NCBI GenBank assembly: GCA_034190295.1
Contig: JAXHSW010000008.1
Span: forward strand, 1 to 64,000
DNA length: 64,000 bases
Source of the DNA: Okeania sp034190295
GTDB taxonomy: Bacteria > Cyanobacteriota > Cyanobacteriia > Cyanobacteriales > Microcoleaceae
Direction of reading: 5' to 3'
A program made the position numbers and the translations under genes. The notes beneath the pieces are model-generated. The model was not told the origin of the DNA, did not search any database, and saw only the letters and a list, made by a program, of their open reading frames with translations. Below are positions 46,349-54,534 of the stretch, piece after piece. The first letter of the stretch is position 1; each line of letters opens with the position of its first letter.

Positions 46349-46539
46349 TTCAATAATTGATAATTGATAATGGATAATTGATAATTACCTCTCCCTAAAA
46401 CGGATAGGATTGAATAAAAGGAAAAAATTTATTTTTTTCCCCTTGAAAGGGGAGGCTTCAAGGCGTGAATTATTTAATTATTTAATTCTTCGGTAATTGT
46501 TAATTATTAATTATTAATTATTAATTATTAATTGTTGAA
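46349..46539. mobile_element. R1 element, complete 191-bp copy
   Basis: Both ends are present. TTCAATAATTGATAATTGAT opens the left array and ATTAATTATTAATTGTTGAA closes the right. The core runs ATTACCTCTCCC to AATTCTTCGGTAA with the CCCCTTGAAAGGGG palindrome. Confidence 0.85.
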
Positions 46540-46718
46540 GTGCCGAATTAAACGGATTCGATCTAATTGATAAATAAGAGTGGGATAATTGATTTGATTT
46601 TTTATTATTGGAGATGTCTATTAGCAAAAAAGCCTAGCGTTATCAGCTAGGCCAAACATTTTTATGTCACTTCTGAATACTTGTTGATATGCGCAGCTCA
46701 ACTAATTATAATTGATAA
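46540..46718. other. Intergenic with a possible terminator hairpin
   Basis: GCCTAGCG/TTATCA/GCTAGGC (about 46630-46655) is followed on the plus strand by CAAACATTTTT. It could terminate transcription of the minus-strand or plus-strand neighbours. GGAGATGTCTA at about 46610 is an R3 end. Confidence 0.4.
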
Positions 46719-47063
46719 CTAAATTTTACCTGTTCCTTTACCACGATTATCTTCAGACATAGATAAATTTCCCTCTTCATTAGTCTGATTTACTTCTTTC
46801 ATAGTTTTAGCACGTTCTACTCCTTGTTCTTCTTCTTGCTGCCTCAAGTCTCCTGGTTCATTGACATACATTTCAGGCTCAACCGCAAAATTATTTAACC
46901 TACCTTCTGTATCAACAGTATAACCTGATGCAGTATTATTTTCTTCTGCTTCAGTTTCAGGAGTTTTCATAAAGTTTTCTCCTTCTCTTTCCATCCTATC
47001 TGCTACATCTGTAGGAGTGATATTAGCATCGTAGTTAGGACCTGTGTTTGTTTGATTTGTCAT
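46719..47063 (-). CDS. Acidic, disordered hypothetical protein (114 aa)
   Basis: The protein (MTNQTNTGPNYDANITPTDV, then ADRMEREGENFMKTPETEAE) is rich in Glu, Asn, Thr and Gly and has no hydrophobic segment, so it is probably intrinsically disordered. A strong GGAGGT lies 6 nt before the ATG, supporting expression. It sits among CsbD, a Psb35-like gene and YqaE, suggesting a stress role. Conserved family not recognised. The PEMYVNEPGDLRQQ segment is the most structured-looking part. Confidence 0.65.
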   Translation of the reverse strand: MTNQTNTGPNYDANITPTDVADRMEREGENFMKTPETEAEENNTASGYTVDTEGRLNNFAVEPEMYVNEPGDLRQQEEEQGVERAKTMKEVNQTNEEGNLSMSEDNRGKGTGKI

Positions 47064-47154
47064 TACTTAACCTCCAAATAAATTTCTATTGAACTTAAAT
47101 AAAATGTTATGTCTATGGCTCGACTAAAGCGGATATTATTCAGTATTTTATTTT

Positions 47155-47346
47155 TTACGAATCTACTTTAGGAACAACATCAGGACGTTCTTTGTTTTCC
47201 CAACCAGGGGGACGCTTAGAGTTGTACCAGGCAATAGAACCTATTGTTACTGCAGCAATGAACCCAATTACTAATACTGCTGTTGCAGCAAAAGGAAAAT
47301 GAGATACTTCTGTAGTAACTTCTGTAGCAACTTCTAATAGATACAT
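47155..47346 (-). CDS. Small one-helix membrane protein, probable photosystem II assembly factor Psb35
   Basis: The 63-aa protein has a single central membrane helix (FPFAATAVLVIGFIAAVTIG) followed by a basic, Pro-rich stromal/cytoplasmic tail (YNSKRPPGWENKERPDVVP). This arrangement resembles my recollection of the cyanobacterial Psb35 protein that stabilises the CP47 assembly module in thylakoids. I name it from memory of the family, without alignment, so other small thylakoid proteins remain possible. It lies 91 bp upstream of the acidic-protein gene on the same strand, so the two may be cotranscribed. No clear Shine-Dalgarno. Confidence 0.6.
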   Translation of the reverse strand: MYLLEVATEVTTEVSHFPFAATAVLVIGFIAAVTIGSIAWYNSKRPPGWENKERPDVVPKVDS

Positions 47347-47575
47347 AATATTAGAATGATCCTCGATCCGAAATTTAAACTTACTACAGTTATAGTAAAT
47401 TAAAAAAAGATAAATTTACATCTATCAAAAGGTTGAAGTGGTAGTAAAGCTTGGATAATTTTAGGGAGAGAAATCAAGAACTAATCACAATTGCAATAAA
47501 TATTGAGTTGCCATAATGCATAACTCACATAGGATAGACAAGAATTGAAGATGACATAATTAGTCAATCCTAGAG
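47347..47575. other. Intergenic, no recognisable feature
   Basis: AT-rich stretch that should hold the promoter of the Psb35-like gene. Nothing specific seen. TTAGTCAATCCTAGAG just before the R1 copy resembles the R1 core. Confidence 0.4.
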
Positions 47576-47741
47576 TTCAAGAATGCGCGAATGCGCGAAT
47601 GCGCGAATGCGCGAATTACCTCTCCTTGAAAACGGATAGGATTGACTAATCATGAAATTTTTTTCTTTTTTCTCCATGAATGGAGAGGCTTTAAACCTTA
47701 ATTGTTCGGTAATTATTAATTATGAATTATTAATTGTTGAA
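47576..47741. mobile_element. R1 element, complete copy with two different terminal arrays
   Basis: The left end is TTCAA with four GAATGCGC units. The core matches the copy in the ABC exporter. The right end is AATTATTAATTATGAATTAT then TAATTGTTGAA. It proves that the GAATGCGC and AATTATT arrays are alternative ends of one element. CCTAG occurs next to both ends, a possible target duplication. Confidence 0.85.
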
Positions 47742-48582
47742 CCTAGCTATATTTTTAATTTTGGATAGAATGGATAATTAATATCCAAGAAAAACAGCTT
47801 TTTTTTTATTCCAGCAAATAAAAATTTATCTAGAGATAAGAGAAGATCGAGATAGGTATGGAATTTCTATCTTAAGATAGATGATTTATTTTATTTTTAT
47901 AAGTTTACTTATAATAAACAAATTTTTTTGCTTAATTATTAAAATTAAATAAACCCCCAAGTTGAACTTTGATACATAATTGAATATAGCGTTTCTCAAG
48001 CTAATGAGGTACAGTTGTTTTCCTGATTTTTTATTCCCTGTTTCCCGAATTACTACTCCCTAATGCCATTTATCAAAAACTTTTCTACACTTTCTTAAGT
48101 AGGAGAGTAAGTCCGTGGGTAGGGACGTTGCATGCAAAGTCTGTACAGGGAGAGAACCCACCCGCGGGCCCCTCCTGGGAGTGGAAGTAAAAATCAGAAT
48201 AATTAGGATTAACTGGCTAATAATTAGGAAATAAGTTATTAAACCTGTGTTAATTACTCGATCGCTGAAGTTCCAGCCAAGTATAGAATTAATGCATGGG
48301 AATTGGTCTAAAACATATGAAATAGGTTAATGTCTGCTAGGGATATATTAATAGGGAGATGGGGAAATTCATAATTAGCATCATTTTTCATATTTCATAC
48401 AAAGCGTTGACAAACTTGCCTCACAAGTTGATAATGTAGCAGTTCTCATCTCTGAGTGAGACACAAAGTTCTGGGGTTTTAGGGAGCAAGGAACAGAAGA
48501 CAGTAGAGAAGGAAAACCAGAGTACCTCACAAAGAGTAAGATAGATTACATACCACAGAACCATTTTATTAAGGAGATTAAC
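47742..48582. other. Intergenic upstream of the YqaE gene
   Basis: About 840 bp without a gene. It includes a GAGGTACAG...GAGAACCCACCCGCGGGCCCC patch (about 48008-48178) related to R8, and otherwise AT-rich sequence. AAGGAGATTAAC precedes the yqaE ATG. Confidence 0.45.
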
Positions 48583-48741
48583 ATGGATATTGTTCGTTTA
48601 ATTTGTGCGATTTTTTTACCACCCCTTGGCGTATTTCTGCAAGTAGGTTTTGGCGGTCAATTTTGGTTGAATATTCTTTTGACTTTACTGGGTTATATCC
48701 CAGGAATTATTCATGCTGTTTGGATTATTGCTAAAAGATAA
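48583..48741 (+). CDS. YqaE/Pmp3-family small membrane protein (52 aa)
   Basis: The product MDIVRLICAIFLPPLGVFLQ, VGFGGQFWLNILLTLLGYIP, GIIHAVWIIAKR is a textbook YqaE/Pmp3 (UPF0057) protein: two membrane helices, the FLPPLGVF signature and the GYIPGIIHAxW end. Pmp3 relatives affect membrane potential and salt or cold tolerance. AAGGAG lies 7 nt before the ATG. It is 130 bp upstream of mscS on the same strand, consistent with an osmotic-stress pair. At 52 aa it is easily missed. Confidence 0.93.
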   Translation: MDIVRLICAIFLPPLGVFLQVGFGGQFWLNILLTLLGYIPGIIHAVWIIAKR

Positions 48742-48871
48742 ATAGTTATTGTGTTTTAGGTGGTAATATCCAGGTATTTATGCCCAAATTACCACCTACC
48801 ATCTTATTATCAATTTAACCTTAAACCTTATTAAATAAATTAAATAGAGGTTACTAAATTTTTACTTAGAT

Positions 48872-49747
48872 ATGAATGAAATAATCAATATAATTATTGA
48901 TGGGTTAAAAGATGTACTTGAAAGTACTATAAAAATCATACCAGCCATACTAATAGCATTAATTATTATTTTTTTAACTCGCTATGGAGCAAAATTACTT
49001 CGGAACTTCGCCCAACAGGTAGGAAAACGTGCAACTGCTAGTAAATCCTTACAAATTTTAATCACAAAAACCACCTATGTTGGTGCTTGGGTAATAGGAG
49101 TTATTATTGCTTGTGTTATTGCTTTTCCCGGTTTAAAGCTAGGAGATATTATTGCGACATTAGGTCTTGGGTCTGTTGCTGTTGGTTTTGCATTTCAAGA
49201 TATATTTAAAAATTTTCTTGCAGGAATATTACTCTTATTACAACAGCCATTTCGCATCGGCGATCAAATAATAGTTGATGACTATGAAGGTACTGTAGAA
49301 CAAATTGATATTAGGACTACAAAAATTAGGACTTACAATGGCGAAAGAGTCATTTTACCTAATTCTAATGTATTTACCAGTGCTGTACAGGTAAGAACAG
49401 CTTTTGGTGTTCGACGAACAGATTTAGGAGTAGGTGTGGATTATAATACTCCTTTATCAGAAGCAGCAGATATTTTATACCAACTTATTCAAGAGGTCGA
49501 AGGTGTTTTGGGCGATCCTATTCCTGAGATAGATTTAGTTAGTTTTAATGATAGTTCAATTGACTTTATTGTGCGCTATTGGACTAAGGCAGAACAGAAA
49601 GAAGTACGCCGAACTCAAACTCAGGCAATTATTGCTATTAAGAAAGCTTTTGACCGAGCAGATATTAATATTCCTTATCCAATTCGGACTGTTTATTTTT
49701 ACAATCAAGATAAATATAATGATGATATTCCTGTAGACTCTCAGTAA
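48872..49747 (+). CDS. MscS-family mechanosensitive channel
   Basis: The 291-aa protein has three N-terminal membrane helices (about 15-35, 70-92, 95-130). The pore-lining helix is GLGSVAVGFAFQDIFKNFLA, Gly/Ala-rich as in MscS. It is followed by the beta domain (QPFRIGDQIIVDDYEGTVEQ, RTYNGERVILPNSNVF) and the C-terminal alpha-beta cage domain. It opens on membrane tension to release solutes during hypo-osmotic shock. The length equals the E. coli MscS class. It is downstream of yqaE on the same strand. Confidence 0.94.
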   Translation: MNEIINIIIDGLKDVLESTIKIIPAILIALIIIFLTRYGAKLLRNFAQQVGKRATASKSLQILITKTTYVGAWVIGVIIACVIAFPGLKLGDIIATLGLGSVAVGFAFQDIFKNFLAGILLLLQQPFRIGDQIIVDDYEGTVEQIDIRTTKIRTYNGERVILPNSNVFTSAVQVRTAFGVRRTDLGVGVDYNTPLSEAADILYQLIQEVEGVLGDPIPEIDLVSFNDSSIDFIVRYWTKAEQKEVRRTQTQAIIAIKKAFDRADINIPYPIRTVYFYNQDKYNDDIPVDSQ

Positions 49748-49938
49748 AACATAAAATCTTCCCTGTAAAGCAATTTATTGAATCAAGATTATCAATAATT
49801 TAATTACTGTAATTACTAGATAATTTGACAGTAATTACAGTAACTATTTTCTAGAAAATCAGACTAATACTAAATGTCGCCTAAAGATTAAAGACATTTA
49901 TAACTTTTCCCCGATCCGAATTTTAACTGATGACTGAT

Positions 49939-50199
49939 TTAGAGAGAAGATGCAGTATCAGGAGCAATTTCGACTCCACCTTCTTTCTTAATTAATTGTT
50001 GGTTTGTAATTAGAAGACTAATGTTATCCGCATCAATAGATATACCTTTTTCATCACAAGCTTCCTGAAGTTTTTGCTGAAACAGTTTAATATCTTGACC
50101 ATAGCCACATTGTTGAGCAGCTTTTTCTACTCCATATTTAGCATTAGCTTTAGCACAATCAATTAATTCAATTCCTGTGAGATTTTTTGGAGCATTCAT
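49939..50199 (-). CDS. Small hypothetical cyanobacterial protein (86 aa)
   Basis: The protein MNAPKNLTGIELIDCAKANA, KYGVEKAAQQCGYGQDIKLF, QQKLQEACDEKGISIDADNI is soluble, with a helical Ala/Gln-rich N-terminal half and two Cys. AGGAAT precedes the ATG. It sits between mscS and the exchanger on the opposite strand and shares the small-protein style of the 45.8-50.2 kb block. I do not recognise a named family; the pattern looks genuine. Confidence 0.62.
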   Translation of the reverse strand: MNAPKNLTGIELIDCAKANAKYGVEKAAQQCGYGQDIKLFQQKLQEACDEKGISIDADNISLLITNQQLIKKEGGVEIAPDTASSL

Positions 50200-50350
50200 A
50201 ATTCCTATTCCTCAGTTAACTTCAATATATTTAATGTATGTTTTAAAGGGAATTTTTTCTTAACTTAACATTCATTTGGTAAATATTATCAAAATATTTT
50301 TCATCAAACATCTGTCTCTAGTATGAATTTAATAATTCAAGGATAAAATT

Positions 50351-51337
50351 GTGAATATAAACTTATTATTTTGGATACTAATTTTACTAGGTTCTATTTG
50401 GGCAGCACATTGGGGTTCTGACAAATTAGCAGAACCTCTAAATAAATTACGTCAACAGTGGGGACTAACTGAAGCCGCCGGAGCAGCTTTTGTTGCCTTA
50501 GCCACAGCTAGCCCAGAAATTGGAACTAATACTGCTAGCGCTATTCAAGGTTTATCTGATATTGGACTTGGTAATTTACTAGGTTCTAATATAGTCTCTG
50601 TTCCTGCAATTGTCACTGTTGCTTACTTTGCTGCTCAAAAAAATTCTCAAAATAAACCAGATAAATTTTCCCAGCCTCTTAAAATTAAACTAGAAGCTTT
50701 AACCGTGCAAACAATTCCCTATTTATTAATAATTGGGTTAGCAGCATTACTTACTATTCCTAAACCTTGGCGTGGGTTACAACCTATTGATGGTTGGTTA
50801 ATGTTGGTAGCTTATTTTATTTACTTAGCACAAGCAATTATTAGAAACCAGCAAAAAGGTACAAAGGTAAATTGGAAAACTGAAGAGATTATTGTTGCTA
50901 TTGCTGGAATATTAGCATTAATTATCGGTGCTTACTTTACTGTCACAGCTACAGAAAAAATAGTTTCTATATTGGGCATTGCTCAATTAGTTGGTGGCTT
51001 ATTTATTACTTCTACTTTGAGTATTGTACCGGAAGTTTTTGCTACTTGGAGTGTGGCAAAAAGCGGACAATTTACAGCAGCAACTACCAGTGTTATTGCT
51101 GATAATACGGCAACAATGACTCTAGCTTTTTTCCCATTAGCTTTAGTAAGTTTACCTGTGGAAGATATCAAATTATATTCTGTAAACTTATTTTTTGTAG
51201 CTTTATTAGGAGTATTTTATTCATTATTTATTTATTTTGGTAAGCCTAAATATAGTTTCTCTTTCAAGGAAGTATTGGTACTTAATAGTATTTATATAAT
51301 TTATCTATTGGTAATGATTTTTGGCGTTTTGAGGTGA
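50351..51337 (+). CDS. Sodium/calcium exchanger-family (CaCA) antiporter
   Basis: The 328-aa protein is an integral membrane protein of about ten helices with the two inverted alpha repeats of CaCA exchangers. These are alpha-1 EAAGAAFVALATASPEIGTN with GNLLGSNIVSVPAIV, and alpha-2 GGLFITSTLSIVPEVFATWS with ADNTATMTLAFFP. The acidic ion ligands sit in SPE and VPE. It is expected to exchange Ca2+ (or another cation) for Na+ or H+. The start is GTG 50351 (AAGGA about 8 nt upstream), with no in-frame ATG nearby. It ends the osmotic/ion block and is followed by nested repeats. Confidence 0.92.
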   Translation: MNINLLFWILILLGSIWAAHWGSDKLAEPLNKLRQQWGLTEAAGAAFVALATASPEIGTNTASAIQGLSDIGLGNLLGSNIVSVPAIVTVAYFAAQKNSQNKPDKFSQPLKIKLEALTVQTIPYLLIIGLAALLTIPKPWRGLQPIDGWLMLVAYFIYLAQAIIRNQQKGTKVNWKTEEIIVAIAGILALIIGAYFTVTATEKIVSILGIAQLVGGLFITSTLSIVPEVFATWSVAKSGQFTAATTSVIADNTATMTLAFFPLALVSLPVEDIKLYSVNLFFVALLGVFYSLFIYFGKPKYSFSFKEVLVLNSIYIIYLLVMIFGVLR

Positions 51338-51389
51338 CTATAGTTGTAAGCATTCAGCATTTAGCATTCAGCAGTCAGCATTCAGCTAT

Positions 51390-51519
51390 TACCGAATAAT
51401 TAAGGTTTAAAGCCTCTCACTCGCTGTGGAGAAACAAGAAAAATTTTTCATGATTAGTCAATCCTATTCGTTTTCAAGGAGAGGTAATTCGCGCATTCGC
51501 GCATTCGCGCATTATTGAA
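51390..51519. repeat. R1 element, GAATGCGC-ended copy, reverse orientation
   Basis: TTACCGAATAATTAAGG, TTTAAAGCCTCTCAC, TGATTAGTCAATCC, AAGGAGAGGTAATT, then CGCGCATT units and ATTATTGAA. Confidence 0.8.
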
Positions 51520-51589
51520 AGCGCTTTTCACTTGAGTAGACCACAAAGTCAGCCATCTATTGTGGAATTCGCAGCCCTCGTTTCGCTTA

Positions 51590-51733
51590 CCGAAGAATTA
51601 ATAATTAAATAATTAAATAATTAAATAATTCGCGCCTTGAAGCCGACCCTTTCAAGGGGAAAAAAATAAATTTTTTCCTTTTATTCAATCAATTCCGTTT
51701 TAGGAAGAGGTAATTGTTAATTATTAATTATTC
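51590..51733. repeat. R1 element split by an inverted-repeat element (remainder at 52656-52690)
   Basis: ACCGAAGAATTAATAATTAA, TTCGCGCCTTGAAGCCG, CCCTTTCAAGGGG, GAGGTAATTGTTAATT. It is interrupted at 51734. On the far side of the inserted element, TATCAATTATCCATTATCAA...ATTATTGAAC (52656-52690) looks like the missing terminal array and TTGAA end. Confidence 0.65.
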
Positions 51734-51791
51734 ATGGCTTTGTTGCATGAAAGTAGCGTTCTTAACATCCATTCGGCAGTTATATCCCCCT

Positions 51792-52412
51792 CTTTCGCAA
51801 TTATTACTATTTATCTATTGGACAATAGTTATTGCTCTGCTGATGAGCGATAGTTCTGCGATCGCAATTATTACTATTTATCTATTGGACAATAGTTATT
51901 GCTCTGCTGATGAGCGCCATTCGGAGTAAGTGCGGCAGCTTAATCGCTCTGCGATCGCAATTATTACTATTTATCTATTGGACAATAGTTATTGCTCTGC
52001 TGATGAGGGCCATTCGGAGTAAGTGCGGCAGCTTAATCGCTCTGCGATCGCAATTATTATTATCTATTGGACAATAGTTATTGCTCTGCTGNNNNNNNNN
52101 NNNNNNNNNNNNNNNNNNNNNNNNNNNNNNNNNNNNNNNNNNNNNNNNNNNNNNNNNNNNNNNNNNNNNNNNNNNNNNNNNNNNNNNNNNNTTCGGAGTA
52201 AGTGCGGCAGCTTAATCGCTCTGCGATCGCAATTATTATTATCTATTGGACAATAGTTATTGCTCTGCTGATGAGCGCCATTCGGAGTAAGTGCGGCAGC
52301 TTAATCGCTCTGTTTCACAATTATTATTATCTATTGGACAATAGTTATTGCTCTGCTGATGAGCGATAGTTCTGCGATCGCAATTATTACTATTTATCTA
52401 TTGGACAATAGT
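51792..52412. repeat. Tandem array, unit about 93 bp, broken by the N gap
   Basis: Each unit carries GCGATCGCAATTATTACTAT (or the TTATTAT variant), the palindrome CTATTGGACAATAG, GCTCTGCTGATGAGCG and CATTCGGAGTAAGTGCGG. HIP1 sites begin near 51858, 51952, 52043, 52225 and 52375, so some units are full and others are short. The array length is unknown because of the gap. Confidence 0.85.
52092..52191. other. Assembly gap (100 N)
   Basis: Exactly 100 N in the middle of the tandem array: a placeholder where the assembly could not resolve repeats. Confidence 1.
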
Positions 52413-52577
52413 TACCGAAGAATTAAATAATTAAATAAATAATTAAATAATTAAATAATTCGCGCCTTGAAGCCGACCCTTTCAAGGGGAAAAAAATAAA
52501 TTTTTTCCTTTTATTCAATCAATTCCGTTTTAGGGAGAGGTAATTATCAATTATCCATTATCAATTATCAATTATTG
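52413..52577. repeat. R1 element nested in the inverted-repeat element
   Basis: ACCGAAGAATTAAATAATT, TTCGCGCCTTGAAGCCG, CCCTTTCAAGGGG, AGGGAGAGGTAATTATCAA, ATTATTGAA. Its core is nearly identical to the split copy at 51590, so one may derive from the other. Confidence 0.75.
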
Positions 52578-52797
52578 AAAGCAGTTTCCGCACGTTATTG
52601 TTGTACATATGCGGAGCAAGTGCGGCAGCTATATACTTTCATGCAACAAAGCCATTATCAATTATCCATTATCAATTATCCATTATTGAACACCTAACTT
52701 TTTAACTGTGGTTTACCCATCTAAAAACTGCAGTAAATCATTATCTTAGAAGGAGAATTCAAAATTATGTTTGCGCAGCATTCGGACTGAAATGCTT

Positions 52798-53028
52798 ATA
52801 TCATGTCCGGTTGAACAGTTATATTATGTTCGGTTGAATAGTTATAAATAAACGACGGAGTCCTCAGGAGTCAGTCAGACCGAGTCAACCCACCCGCTGG
52901 CCCCTCCCAGGAGGGGAAGAAGGGAGAACGAAGAAGGGAGAAGGAAGAACGAAGAAGGGAGAAGAAGAACAGGAAGAGAAGGAGAAAATTTTTTCCAAAT
53001 CGCTCCGATCCGGACATGATATTACCTA
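52798..53028. repeat. R2 element, long copy
   Basis: It begins ATATCATGTCCGGTTGAACA and has a second end-like block (ATTATGTTCGGTTGAATA) 24 bp in. It ends CCGATCCGGACATGATATTA. The interior has CCCCTCCCAGGAGGGG and GAAGAAGGGAGAA tandem units. Confidence 0.75.
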
Positions 53029-53136
53029 TAATTTTTGTGGCATAGGAGGCGATCGCCATCAAATATGAATAAACTCATTGTACGGCGATCGCTATCCTCA
53101 CCAAGATTAATCTGGTCTGGTCATTAAAGAGAGGAC

Positions 53137-54534
53137 TTAAGCCTCATTTTTGACAAAGAATAACGCGGTACGGGGACCAATTTCAATGCCACCGCGATTA
53201 GGGGAACCCCACTTATTAATGTACTTTTGACCGTCACCACCGTAGTCTACACACATTTCAAAGTCATACTGTAGCTCGTTGTAACAACCGACTCCTAAAC
53301 CGGGCATTTTTGCTGCTGTAACATCAAATGTTTCACCAGCTTTATTAATAATGGTTAAACCTCGATCCCCACGCTCAATAAAGAGTAAATTAGGACTGTC
53401 TGCACTATCAGCAATTTCATTACCATTGCGATAGTATTGAGACTCTCCCATCATTTTTTCGTGAAATTTGGTACCAGCAACAACTGTAGGTTCAAAAGCA
53501 TCAAAAGTTAAAATCAATGGCGTTCCTTCTTCTCTCCCTAAAACGTAAGCTGTTGCTAAAACTAAATCGTTCTTGTCAAATTTCCAATTATCAAACTGCC
53601 CTGGTGCCCAAGTATCGTGGTTGCGAGCAAAGGTAACCGCATTGTCTCCAGGTACAGCACGCTGAGTATCTGCTGGATTAACTAGAGAGCGTAAGTCTCC
53701 CCCGTAACCAAAAGCACTTTTCAAAGTATTGACCAATTGAAAATCCGTTACTTTGGGAAACACTGGAATATATTTCATGCTCTCGTCATAGTTACGACCG
53801 ATAGCTTCACCATAGAAAAACTTATCTTCAGGGATAACTTCAACTATCTTCCCCAAATCTTCAACAGAAATGTGTTTGATAGCATCAAAGCGGAAACCAT
53901 CGATGCCAAGAGCAATCAGTTTTTGCATATACTCATGCTGTTTCTGTTGCACATAAGGTAAGTCAGTCCTTAAATCTGGCAATCCTTCCCTGTCATTGGG
54001 ACTGCATAACCAATCATTTTCAACTTCGTAGGAATTATTATAGTTGGCAATACATTTTGCCTCGTGGAAATATTCCTTTTTTGCATAGAGCGGATATGCT
54101 TCGGGGAAAGGTGCAACGTCTTTATAAAAACGATAATTAGCCATGTGATTAAAGACTACATCGGCAATAACTTTAATTCCCCGTTCGTGAGCAGCGTCAA
54201 TCAAATCTTTTAAATCTTGCTCATCTCCTAGATTTCCTTCCAGAACATAATCAAATGGCTGATACTGAATGTACCAGTATTTATCTGAAGTGCAGGCATC
54301 ATCTTCCCGTGAGGGTGTTTTATTGGGAGGGGAAATTTGAATGTAGTTATATCCTGCTGCTTGAACTTCAGGCAGTTTTGCTGTGACATTGGCAAAACAC
54401 TCATCGAAAGCGTGGTAGATAACATCTGCTTTAGCAGGAGTAGCATTGGAGGTCAGTCCAATAATTACTGCCAGGAAGCAGGTACAAACCCACGTTATGA
54501 GAAAACTGAAAGCTAAACGATTTTTTGTGTCCAT
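53137..54534 (-). CDS. Secreted alpha-amylase (GH13)
   Basis: The start chosen is ATG 54534 (MDTKNRLAFSFLITWVCTCF), because it begins a good signal peptide ending NATPAKA|DVIYHAF. An in-frame ATG at 54603 would add 23 residues encoded by R3-end DNA (AGAGATGTCTAA). The mature enzyme has GH13 regions: ADVVFNHM (region I), GIDGFRFDAIKH (nucleophile Asp), FFYGEAIG (acid/base Glu) and FARNHDTW (third Asp). A C-terminal beta domain follows. It hydrolyses alpha-1,4-glucan outside the cytoplasm. At about 465 aa, it resembles animal-type/actinobacterial alpha-amylases. It is monocistronic. Confidence 0.9.
   Translation of the reverse strand: MDTKNRLAFSFLITWVCTCFLAVIIGLTSNATPAKADVIYHAFDECFANVTAKLPEVQAAGYNYIQISPPNKTPSREDDACTSDKYWYIQYQPFDYVLEGNLGDEQDLKDLIDAAHERGIKVIADVVFNHMANYRFYKDVAPFPEAYPLYAKKEYFHEAKCIANYNNSYEVENDWLCSPNDREGLPDLRTDLPYVQQKQHEYMQKLIALGIDGFRFDAIKHISVEDLGKIVEVIPEDKFFYGEAIGRNYDESMKYIPVFPKVTDFQLVNTLKSAFGYGGDLRSLVNPADTQRAVPGDNAVTFARNHDTWAPGQFDNWKFDKNDLVLATAYVLGREEGTPLILTFDAFEPTVVAGTKFHEKMMGESQYYRNGNEIADSADSPNLLFIERGDRGLTIINKAGETFDVTAAKMPGLGVGCYNELQYDFEMCVDYGGDGQKYINKWGSPNRGGIEIGPRTALFFVKNEA

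Larger units (their letters stand above)
51734..52655. mobile_element. 922-bp element with perfect 22-bp terminal inverted repeats and an internal tandem array
   Basis: Positions 51734-51755 (ATGGCTTTGTTGCATGAAAG plus TA) are the exact reverse complement of 52634-52655. GGCTTTGTTGCA-type ends are known from IS5-like insertion sequences. Inside there is no transposase frame, only a tandem array (51792-52412), the N gap and an R1 copy. It was probably moved by a transposase supplied elsewhere. Confidence 0.75.

Noticed and set aside
51792..52412. Tandem array as a CRISPR or replication origin iterons
   Set aside because: Units of about 93 bp repeat whole without variable spacers, and no initiator gene or DnaA-box cluster adjoins.
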